Source: G963663315 sp965204925
Lineage (GTDB): Bacteria > Pseudomonadota > Gammaproteobacteria > Arenicellales > Poriferihabitantaceae
Reading direction: 5' to 3'
Length of the DNA stretch: 64,000 bases
Assembly (NCBI GenBank): GCA_965204925.1
Contig: OZ242021.1
Coordinates: forward strand, 992,001-1,056,000
A program made the position numbers and the translations under genes. How positions within the stretch are numbered: the first letter of the stretch is position 1; every line of letters begins with the position of its first letter. This document shows positions 45,201 through 52,825 of this stretch, in pieces. The notes under the pieces are model-generated. The model was not told the DNA's origin. It searched no databases and saw only the letters and a program-made list of their open reading frames with translations.

Positions 45201-46343
45201 TTAAAGCCGTCTTGGCATGATCAACCAGATGGAGCGTTCATCTTCGGGCTGTTTCATGACACACATGCCATCGTTGCCCTGAAAATACAAATTCAGTTTT
45301 TCGGTAGTGGCCGCCCTGGCCGGTTCCATCAGATACCTGATATTGTAGCCGGCTGCAAAATCAGCGCCATCATAATCGACCTCAAGCTCTTCCACCGATT
45401 CTTCGTTTTCATTATTTCGGGTGACGATTCGCATGTTATTCTGTTCCATCGTGATTTTGACCCCTTTTTCATGATCCGTGGTCAATACCGCAGCACGAGT
45501 CAGGATTTCCAGAAAATTTGCCCTGTCCACTTCAATTGAGATTTTCATCCCGGTTTCAAGGACACTCTTGTATTCCGGAACCTTCCCGTCTATGAGCTTG
45601 GTAATGAGAATGGGCGCCGCATGTCCGTCAGTATCGGGTTGATCGGATTTTCCCCACGTCACTTTGAGATGATTACGGTTAATCTCCACAGTGAGTTCAC
45701 TTTCCACCTCACTGTCAAGAAAACGGACAATTTCCCTGACCGCCTTTCTGGGGACAATAATCTGTCGCTCTTCATCGGAAGCCAGCGCAACATCCGCACT
45801 GGTCTGAGCCAGCCGATGGCCATCCGCGGCCAGCGCCTTCAGGCTGTTTTTCTGCATTTCCATCGATAAGCCGTTCAGGTAATAGCGGACATCCTGGACC
45901 CCCATGGCGAACGATGTTTTATCGATTATTGCTTTCAGTTCCCGTTGGCCGATTCGGAAGCGTTCTTCCCATTTCTCTCCTGTTATCCTGGGAAAAAACT
46001 CGGCATCCAGAGTGTTCAGGGTATAACGTATACGCCCGCATGATACAACCGCGCATTCCCGAGCAAGATCAATTTCAAACAAGATAACAGCATCTTCCGG
46101 CAAGATTCGTACAATATCGAAGATTTTACGAGAAGATAAAGTAAACTCACAATCCTCTCCCTGAATATTATCAATAACTTCCGAAATTTCCATTTCCAGG
46201 TCTGTTCCCACCAGGGTAAGTTTCTTTCCCGCCAGACTGAAGTATAAATTTCCCAATATGGGCAAGGTTTGTCTTTTTTCAACAACACTGCTTACCCGAG
46301 CAAGTACCGGCAATAATGTTTTTTTTTCAATGTTGAAGTTCAT
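45201..46343 (-). CDS. dnaN: DNA polymerase III beta subunit (sliding clamp)
   Basis: 380 aa ring-forming processivity factor. N-terminal MNFNIEKKTLLPVLARVSSVVEKRQTLPIL, then LAADGHRLAQTS and the C-terminal end WLIMPRRL (the usual YVVMPMRL-type tail). ATG 46343 is chosen; an upstream TTG adds three residues. It follows dnaA after a ~245-bp gap with DnaA-box-like motifs, and precedes gyrB after a gap holding two parS-like sites. Confidence 0.97.
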   Translation of the reverse strand: MNFNIEKKTLLPVLARVSSVVEKRQTLPILGNLYFSLAGKKLTLVGTDLEMEISEVIDNIQGEDCEFTLSSRKIFDIVRILPEDAVILFEIDLARECAVVSCGRIRYTLNTLDAEFFPRITGEKWEERFRIGQRELKAIIDKTSFAMGVQDVRYYLNGLSMEMQKNSLKALAADGHRLAQTSADVALASDEERQIIVPRKAVREIVRFLDSEVESELTVEINRNHLKVTWGKSDQPDTDGHAAPILITKLIDGKVPEYKSVLETGMKISIEVDRANFLEILTRAAVLTTDHEKGVKITMEQNNMRIVTRNNENEESVEELEVDYDGADFAAGYNIRYLMEPARAATTEKLNLYFQGNDGMCVMKQPEDERSIWLIMPRRL

Positions 46344-46589
46344 GCTATTCAATAATATTGGTAATTAGTCCTGTGGACATGTGAGTATCGGTAGAAAGCG
46401 TTTACGGTTCAATTATTTACTTCCGGATTTTTGTGTGAGTAACTGCTGAATGTGTATTGTAGAACGAATTGACAAATTGTGGGTGAATCTTTTCCACAAT
46501 CCTGCCCACAGAGAAGCGGAATATATCAACGGTATTATCACATACTTACGCACAGGACGGGGCAGAAGCATCCGGATGCGCGGGATTGG
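46344..46589. other. dnaA-dnaN intergenic region, candidate oriC
   Basis: 246 bp without a gene, AT-rich in parts. DnaA-box-like motifs are TTTTCCACA (46490-46498, one mismatch to TTATCCACA), CTGCCCACA (46502-46510) and, on the opposite strand, ATGTCCACA (46380-46372). No perfect box was found. The surrounding dnaA-dnaN-gyrB block and the parS sites support an origin nearby, but the exact place is uncertain. Confidence 0.4.
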
Positions 46590-47939
46590 TCAGGACTCCA
46601 GGATTCTCAGGAGATTCTGGTAATCTTCCCGGATCCTGTTGTTGGCTTCCCTCAACTCTTTTATCTTGCGACAGGCATGGAGCACGGTCGTATGGTCTCT
46701 GCCGCCAAAACGGTCGCCGATTTCCGGCAAGCTCATGTTTGTCAATTCTCTGGTCAGGACCATGGCCAACTGGCGAGGCCTTGATATCGGCTGGTGGCGT
46801 TTTTTCGAGAGCATGTCCGAAACCCGTATTTTGTAATAAGAAGCGACAGTTTGCTGGATATTCTCAATATTGATCCGGTTTTTGCGATAAATCAGGATAT
46901 CCGAAAGCGCTTGTCTCGTTACCTCCAGATCAATGGGGCGGCCGGTAAAGCTGACACTGGCAATGATTCGATTTAGCGCCCCTTCCAGGTCGCGGACATT
47001 GGAATGAATATTGCGGGCTACGAAAAAGGCGACATCGTCGGGAAGGGATATTCCTTTCAGCAGGGCTTTCTTTTCCAGAATGGCAACCCGGGTTTCAAGT
47101 TCCGGAGGCTCGATAGCCATGGTCAGGCCACTGCTGAATCGGGATATCAGGCGGGCTTCAATGCCGCTGATCGCGTCGGGGATGCTGTCACTGGTAATAA
47201 TGATCTGCCGCTGGCTCCCGAGCAAAGAGTTGAACGTGTGGAAAAACTGTTCCTGCGACTGCTGTTTTCCGGCAAAAAACTGGATGTCGTCAATCAATAA
47301 TGCATCCAGTGAACGGTAGTAATCCTTGAATCTGGGCATTGTATTGTCCTTCAATGCCTTGACCATGTCGTTTACGAATAATTCCGAATGCACATACACT
47401 ACTTTTACATCGGGTTTCCTTTCGAGAATCAGATTTCCGGCGGCTTGCATCAGATGGGTTTTACCCAAGCCCACACCGCCGTAGATGAACAGGGGGTTAT
47501 AGGCGGTGCCGGGATTCAGGCCCACCTGAAGCGCCGCGGCCCTGGCCAACTGATTCGATTTGCCTTCGACATGGGAGGAAAAGACAAAGTCGGGATTCAA
47601 TGTCCCGCTGGAATACGGGGGATCGGAATCAGGGCGCCGGGGGGCGGAATTTAGGTTCTGGCCGCTGTTGTTCGGACCGACAGGGCTCTCCAAACCGTGA
47701 CTGCCGATTTCCAGGCGAATATTTTTGACTCCCGCATCCATATTCATGACTACTTTCTCAATCTCCGGGAAGAGATTGAGCTTCACATAATTCAGAACAT
47801 AGCGATTCGGCGCCAGTAATTTCAGTGTATTTCTGTTATATAACACATGAAGCGGGGCCAACCAGGTTTCCACGTCTTCTTCGGACAGGACTTCTCTTAG
47901 TTGTTGCAGGCAAGGGTTCCAGAACTGAGGGTTGGCCAC
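46590..47939 (-). CDS. dnaA: Chromosomal replication initiator DnaA
   Basis: 449 aa. Domain I starts FWNPCLQQLREVLSEEDVETWLAPLHV, a variable linker follows, then the AAA+ domain with GGVGLGKTHLMQAAG (Walker A) and LLIDDIQFFAGK (Walker B). The DNA-binding domain IV ends with FGGRDHTTVLHACRKIKEL, the DnaA signature. The start is GTG at 47939. It binds DnaA boxes and loads the helicase at oriC. It is divergent from proX; the 259-bp gap upstream carries the proX promoter but no perfect DnaA box. Confidence 0.98.
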   Translation of the reverse strand: MANPQFWNPCLQQLREVLSEEDVETWLAPLHVLYNRNTLKLLAPNRYVLNYVKLNLFPEIEKVVMNMDAGVKNIRLEIGSHGLESPVGPNNSGQNLNSAPRRPDSDPPYSSGTLNPDFVFSSHVEGKSNQLARAAALQVGLNPGTAYNPLFIYGGVGLGKTHLMQAAGNLILERKPDVKVVYVHSELFVNDMVKALKDNTMPRFKDYYRSLDALLIDDIQFFAGKQQSQEQFFHTFNSLLGSQRQIIITSDSIPDAISGIEARLISRFSSGLTMAIEPPELETRVAILEKKALLKGISLPDDVAFFVARNIHSNVRDLEGALNRIIASVSFTGRPIDLEVTRQALSDILIYRKNRINIENIQQTVASYYKIRVSDMLSKKRHQPISRPRQLAMVLTRELTNMSLPEIGDRFGGRDHTTVLHACRKIKELREANNRIREDYQNLLRILES

Positions 47940-48114
47940 TGGTGTTCTTCCGATTTTCGTTCTTTTCGCTTCGACAATTCCATATCATCCAAAATGGATT
48001 TTGAATAAAATATGCCCCTTCTTTCTGAAGGTGGTCAGATTGACCAGACCACTCTAGTTTAATCACAAAAGCTGAATTTGTTAAGACCAAATGAAAGCGC
48101 GTCAAACCATCAGA

Positions 48115-48142
48115 TTGCAAGTTACAGGTTTCAGGTTATAAT
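48115..48142 (+). promoter_or_regulatory. Sigma-70 promoter of proX
   Basis: TTGCAA (48115-48120), 16-bp spacer, TATAAT (48137-48142). It would start transcription near 48149, about 50 nt before the ATG at 48199. In the 259-bp dnaA-proX gap. Confidence 0.65.
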
Positions 48143-48198
48143 CCCTGCCTCGACAATCACCACCATATTCTATATTGCAAACACTTATGGAGTTTATT

Positions 48199-49176
48199 AT
48201 GAAAACATTCAGTATCCGATCCTTGACAGCGCTGTTTTCTGCTACCTGCATTTTTCTGACGACCGGTTCCATCGCAGCGGCGGACAGCAGTGAACCGATC
48301 AAAATACCGATCAAGAACTGGTCCAGTCAGGTCGTTATGGCGCACGTGATCGGCGGCATATTCGAAAGCATGGGAAACAATGTCGAATATGTTCCTGTGG
48401 ACAATCAGGCCAGCTTCGAGGCGGTGCGCTCCGGCGACCTCACGATCGTACACGAAGTCTGGCAATCCACGATGCAGAATGCCTATTACAGCGCCATGGA
48501 GAAAGGTGGTTTGATCGACATGGGTACCCACGCCGCGGAGACCCTGGAAGAGATGGGGGTGCCCAACTGGGTCATCGAAAAGGACCTTTGTCCGGGTCTG
48601 CCGAGCTGGGAAGCGCTGAAGGACTGTCACGAAAATTTCGCGACCCCTGATTCTGACGGCAAGGGCCGTTGGCTGGAAGGCCCGCAAAGCTGGCATGGTG
48701 ACGTCATGCCGAACCGTCTCAAGGGTCTGGGACTGGATGACAAATGGGTTGTAAAATTCGCGGGCGCCGCAGATGCGCTCTGGACAGAGCTCAAAGCCGC
48801 CGAGAAAGAGGGCCGCGGAACCATTATCTTCAACTGGACGCCAAACTTTACCGATGCTTCGGGGTTTACCTTTATCGAATTTCCGCCGTACTATGATGGT
48901 TGCAGAATCGTGGATGGCGGCGACCTGAGCACGACCGGTTGCGGGTCTCCGACAGGCTGGCTGAAAAAAGGCGCCAACTATCGGTTCCCGAAGTCGCACC
49001 CGCAGGCATACACGGCATTTTCCAAATTGTCGTTCACCACTCCACAGATCGGTTCGATGGCCGCGCTGGTTGATGTCGATGGCATGACCCATGCAGACGC
49101 AGCCGCCAAATGGCTGGCGGACAATGAGAATGTCTGGAAGCCGTGGACCGTGTCTGTGCTCGGGGCGAGCAATTGA
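48199..49176 (+). CDS. proX: Glycine betaine/proline-type ABC transporter substrate-binding protein
   Basis: 325 aa. ATG 48199 follows GGAG with a 6-base gap and a Sec signal peptide ends at SIAAA-DSS. The mature part KIPIKNWSSQVVMAHVIGGIFESMG is the OpuAC/ProX fold, with aromatic ligands such as VHEVWQST, GPQSWHGD and NWTPNF able to form the cation-pi box for quaternary amines. It scavenges compatible solutes such as glycine betaine. ABC ATPase and permease genes follow after a hairpin gap. Ligand choice among betaine, proline betaine and choline is not resolvable. Confidence 0.88.
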   Translation: MKTFSIRSLTALFSATCIFLTTGSIAAADSSEPIKIPIKNWSSQVVMAHVIGGIFESMGNNVEYVPVDNQASFEAVRSGDLTIVHEVWQSTMQNAYYSAMEKGGLIDMGTHAAETLEEMGVPNWVIEKDLCPGLPSWEALKDCHENFATPDSDGKGRWLEGPQSWHGDVMPNRLKGLGLDDKWVVKFAGAADALWTELKAAEKEGRGTIIFNWTPNFTDASGFTFIEFPPYYDGCRIVDGGDLSTTGCGSPTGWLKKGANYRFPKSHPQAYTAFSKLSFTTPQIGSMAALVDVDGMTHADAAAKWLADNENVWKPWTVSVLGASN

Positions 49177-49224
49177 CGGCGATAATTCTCCGATAAACTG
49201 CACAGGCTTTACATCAAGTCTTCC

Positions 49225-49248
49225 GGGTCCCCCTGATCAGGGGGATCC
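49225..49248 (+). promoter_or_regulatory. Hairpin between proX and proV
   Basis: CCCCC-TGATCA-GGGGG with flanking T-A, G-T and G-C pairs makes a stem of about nine base pairs, without a strict T-run afterwards. As with the polyamine operon, it probably protects the binding-protein mRNA or attenuates downstream expression. Confidence 0.5.
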
Positions 49249-49333
49249 GTTTATCGAGCCTCAAGTTCGCAAATCAGGCAGGAAACCCGGGCTGCGCCAT
49301 CCGTATCAGCACAGGTAAACCATAATTCAGGGC

Positions 49334-50404
49334 ATGTCATCTCAAGAAGAATCCGCCGGGGAAAAGCAGGCCATTATCCGATGTGAATCCGTCTACAAGA
49401 TATTCGGCAATAACGCGAAGAGCATGTTGCGGGAATCAAGCGGTGTCATAGACCCCAAACGGTTCATGGAGGCGGGGTTGATCGTGGGAGTCAATAACGT
49501 CTCTTTCGGTGTGATTCAGGGAGAAATCCTGGTGATCATGGGCTTGTCCGGTTCTGGAAAATCGACCTTGCTCCGGTGCATATCAAGATTGACGGATGCT
49601 ACTTCCGGGAAAATTTTTGTCGAAGGCCAAGACATCCTGACCATGAACCACAAGCAACTCGTCGAGTTGCGGCGCAACAGGATGGGCATGGTCTTCCAGA
49701 ATTTCGGACTGTTGCCGCACAAGACCGTTCTTGAGAATATCGCGTTTCCATTGCAGGTGAAGGGCATCAGTACACGGGATAGCGTGCAAAGAGCCATGGA
49801 AATGGTTCATCTGGTTGGCCTCGAGGGGCGCGAGAATTATTTTCCCCGGGAATTGTCCGGCGGTCAGCAGCAAAGAGTGGGAATCGCGCGCTCTTTGGCT
49901 GTCGAGCCTGATATCTGGTTTCTGGACGAGCCGTTCTCTGCGCTGGACCCATTGATCCGCAAGGAAATGCAGGATGAATTCCTGCGTTTGCAGGGGGTCC
50001 TGGGCAAGACCATTCTGTTTGTTACCCATGATTTTGACGAAGCCCTGCGTCTCGCCGACCGCATAGCCATCATGAAAGATGGCGTGGTTGAGCAGTTGGA
50101 CACCCCTTCCAGTATCGTACTGAATCCAGCGACCGAATATGTGCGCAAGTTTACGGAGGATGTACCAAGGGAAAAGGTGCTCAGGGTGCAATCCGTAATG
50201 GACCCCGTGTCTGCTACGGAAGTATGCGGCGATCTCGGGGTTCCCGTGGATGCTGTGATTGAATCCGTCGCGGAGAATATTCTTGGACAGGAAAAACCGG
50301 TGGCGGTCGTGAATGCGGATGGCGAAGTGGTAGGGACCCTGCATGCCTCTCGCGTACTCAATGTGTTGTTCGGAGGGAAGTCCGAAAAACTGGAACAGCG
50401 CTGA
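49334..50404 (+). CDS. proV: Glycine betaine ABC transporter ATP-binding protein
   Basis: 356 aa. It has the ProV-type N-terminal extension (CESVYKIFGNNAKSML), Walker A GLSGSGKSTLL, signature LSGGQQQRVGIARSL, Walker B IWFLDEPFSALD, the switch region FVTHDFDEAL and a C-terminal CBS-like segment (VAVVNADGEVVGTLHASRVL). CBS domains in this family sense ionic strength. The permease gene starts 10 bp after its stop. Confidence 0.9.
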   Translation: MSSQEESAGEKQAIIRCESVYKIFGNNAKSMLRESSGVIDPKRFMEAGLIVGVNNVSFGVIQGEILVIMGLSGSGKSTLLRCISRLTDATSGKIFVEGQDILTMNHKQLVELRRNRMGMVFQNFGLLPHKTVLENIAFPLQVKGISTRDSVQRAMEMVHLVGLEGRENYFPRELSGGQQQRVGIARSLAVEPDIWFLDEPFSALDPLIRKEMQDEFLRLQGVLGKTILFVTHDFDEALRLADRIAIMKDGVVEQLDTPSSIVLNPATEYVRKFTEDVPREKVLRVQSVMDPVSATEVCGDLGVPVDAVIESVAENILGQEKPVAVVNADGEVVGTLHASRVLNVLFGGKSEKLEQR

Positions 50405-50414
50405 TCATCGTGTA

Positions 50415-52472
50415 ATGACTTTCCTGGCCAGGCATTTGAAAGTCGTTCAGTTTGCCGTCCTTGTGGCGGTGTTTTTCTCGCTGTGTCTTTTGATCAGGCC
50501 CGAATCCGGTTATCTATGGCGCTTTCCGCCGTTATTGGAGCGACTGCCCACGCTCATCAACGATCTGGTCAGATATGTGATGTTCGAGTGGTGGCCGGTG
50601 CGGGTATACGACCCGATCATTGAGGATTATGAAGAGAGCGCCCTGTTTCGGGAAATCACCAGAGCTATCTCCGGCCTGTTCCTTTTCGTGATCAATTTTG
50701 TCCGGGAAATCTTTCTGGGAGGCAACAAGACGGTTGTCGCCTTCACCAGCTGGGATTTTATCAATGAAAATCCCTGGGCGCGCTGGCCTGCCTTGCCCTG
50801 GACAGTGATTACCGGTTGGGCCATTATTCTGGGTTACCGGCTGCAGGGAATGCGGCTGGCAATACTGGCTGCGGTTTGCACGACATTCATCGCGGTGTTC
50901 GGACAGTGGAAGCCGTCGATGGAGACCTTGTCGTTTGTACTGATTGCCGCGCCGGTATCTGTTATTCTCGGGCTGACACTGGGTGTCTGGGCCTACAAGA
51001 GCCGGTTCGTTGAGGAGGTCCTGAATCCGCTCCTCAACATTGCCCAAACGATGCCGCACTATTCCTATCTGGTGCCGGTGATTGTGCTGTTTGGCGTTGG
51101 AGACCATGCTGCCGCGATCGCAACGATCGTTTTCGCTACGCCGCCAATGGTTCGGTTGACGCTGCTGGGACTGAAGAAAGTGCCTGTCGATGTGGTGGAT
51201 TCGGGCATGATGAGCGGGTGCAACAAAATCCAGTTGATGTTCCGGGTGCTGATTCCCACAGCGAGGCGCGACATACTGATTGGTGTCAACCAGGTTGTCA
51301 TGCAATGTCTGGCAATGACCGTGATCGCTTCATTTATCGGCGCCCAGGGACTGGGCTCCAACCTGATGATCGCACTGAATTCTCTCAGGATTGGGACCGG
51401 TATCGAGATCGGGGTATGTATCGTGCTGATTGCGGTTGTGCTGGACAAGATGTCCCTGGCCTGGGCGAACAAGCAGACCGACTACTTTGCCGACCTGACA
51501 TTTGTACAGCGGCGCCGGTACGCATTGCTGGCTCTGGTCGTTTTTCTGGCCGGTACAGCATTGGCCTGGATGGGCAGCTTCTTTTTCAGGGAGGGCTTCA
51601 ATTATCTGTACATCGTCCCGCACAATAAGGGTATTACAACTGCACCGTTATGGCAGGCTGCGGTGGATTGGGTGTGGGACACATTCTTCTACGCGCTGAA
51701 CGGCTTTAACGAGTTCCTGATCACGGCCGTATTGGTGCCAATGAAAAACATGTACCTCAGTATGCCCGTCGCGGCGACTTTTGTTCTGATGATGGGCATT
51801 GGATACATCCTGGCAGGTATCAGACAGGCGTTGATCATTGGTGGATTCCTGCTCTTCATTGCGCTGTCGGAATACTGGGACCGGGCCCTGATCACCGCCT
51901 ATATGGCCTCATTCGCCGTGATTGTCTCGACTGTTCTCGGCGTTATCATGGGTTCCTTGTGCGCCCAAAGCTCCGTCGCCAGCAAGGGGATCCTGCTGAT
52001 CTGTGATTTTCTTCAGACCTTCCCGTCATTCATATACCTGATCCCGGTGATCATGTTGTTTGGCGTCACCGATACCTCCGTGATCATCGCCGCTATCGTT
52101 TATGCTACCGTGCCGGCAACACGGTACACGGTCGAGGGGCTACGCAGTGTGCCGCAGGTTCTGCATGATACAGGCTCAATGCTGGGTGTGTCGCGCACCC
52201 AGAGATGGCTATCGATTGAATTGCCTCTCGCATTTCCGCACATCATGCTGGGCGTAAACCAGACTGCGGTCTTTGCATTATTCATGGTGATCATCGGCGC
52301 CTTTATCGGCACCACCGATCTTGGACAGTTGATCCTGAAAGCCATCTCGGACCCACAGGGTACCGGAATCGGGCTGACACTGGGGCTGTGTGTCGCTTTT
52401 ATGGGTCTCGCGGTTGACCAGATTATACGGACCTGGGCGAATGAGCGGAAAAAAGCGCTGGATATGAACTGA
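50415..52472 (+). CDS. proW: Glycine betaine ABC permease with two permease units in one chain
   Basis: 685 aa, about double a usual ProW core. Two homologous permease halves are visible. Half one has ATPPMVRLTLLGLKKVP, the EAA region and ASFIGAQGLGSNL; half two repeats this as ATVPATRYTVEGLRSVP and GAFIGTTDLGQLI. Each half has about five to six helices, so the two can form the complete pore without a homodimer. ATG 50415 is chosen; the frame opens earlier inside proV. Such duplicated permeases occur in marine proteobacteria. Confidence 0.88.
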   Translation: MTFLARHLKVVQFAVLVAVFFSLCLLIRPESGYLWRFPPLLERLPTLINDLVRYVMFEWWPVRVYDPIIEDYEESALFREITRAISGLFLFVINFVREIFLGGNKTVVAFTSWDFINENPWARWPALPWTVITGWAIILGYRLQGMRLAILAAVCTTFIAVFGQWKPSMETLSFVLIAAPVSVILGLTLGVWAYKSRFVEEVLNPLLNIAQTMPHYSYLVPVIVLFGVGDHAAAIATIVFATPPMVRLTLLGLKKVPVDVVDSGMMSGCNKIQLMFRVLIPTARRDILIGVNQVVMQCLAMTVIASFIGAQGLGSNLMIALNSLRIGTGIEIGVCIVLIAVVLDKMSLAWANKQTDYFADLTFVQRRRYALLALVVFLAGTALAWMGSFFFREGFNYLYIVPHNKGITTAPLWQAAVDWVWDTFFYALNGFNEFLITAVLVPMKNMYLSMPVAATFVLMMGIGYILAGIRQALIIGGFLLFIALSEYWDRALITAYMASFAVIVSTVLGVIMGSLCAQSSVASKGILLICDFLQTFPSFIYLIPVIMLFGVTDTSVIIAAIVYATVPATRYTVEGLRSVPQVLHDTGSMLGVSRTQRWLSIELPLAFPHIMLGVNQTAVFALFMVIIGAFIGTTDLGQLILKAISDPQGTGIGLTLGLCVAFMGLAVDQIIRTWANERKKALDMN

Positions 52473-52558
52473 CCCCGTGCCACTGACACCCCGCGCCATG
52501 GAACCATAGTGTTCTTGGCCAAAGCCGCTCGGAGTGACGGCGCCGCGTTGTATGGCCG

Positions 52559-52635
52559 TGGTCGGGGTGAGTGGATTCGAACCACCGGCCCCTGCCTCCC
52601 GAAGGCAGTACTCTACCAGGCTGAGCTACACCCCG
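52559..52635 (-). tRNA. tRNA-Pro (anticodon CGG)
   Basis: 77 nt with encoded CCA (52561-52559). Seven-base acceptor stem CGGGGTG/CACCCCG, D-arm GCTC...GAGT, anticodon stem-loop CTGCC-TTCGGGA-GGCAG (anticodon CGG) and T-arm GGTGG-TTCGAAT-CCACT. It resembles E. coli proK. It marks the left border of the accessory stretch 52.6-60.8 kb; I saw no repeat of its 3' end that would indicate an attachment site. Confidence 0.93.
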
Positions 52636-52825
52636 ACGTCGGTAGAAAGCGCGTATTGTACTTCAAAACGCCTCGGCAGCCTGGCGGGTCCACTTGTCCA
52701 GTGTCCACAACCCGGTTTGATAGCCGATGGCGCGCGGGCGCAGGCGATACGCCGCCTCCGGCAACGCCAGCCGCGCCCATTCCGGTTCTGTCCGTCATGG
52801 CGCCACATGGCGGCAAGCTTCAAGT

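Noticed and set aside
47940..48198. dnaA-proX gap as oriC
   Set aside because: No TTATCCACA-like box was found there; only the proX promoter is convincing.
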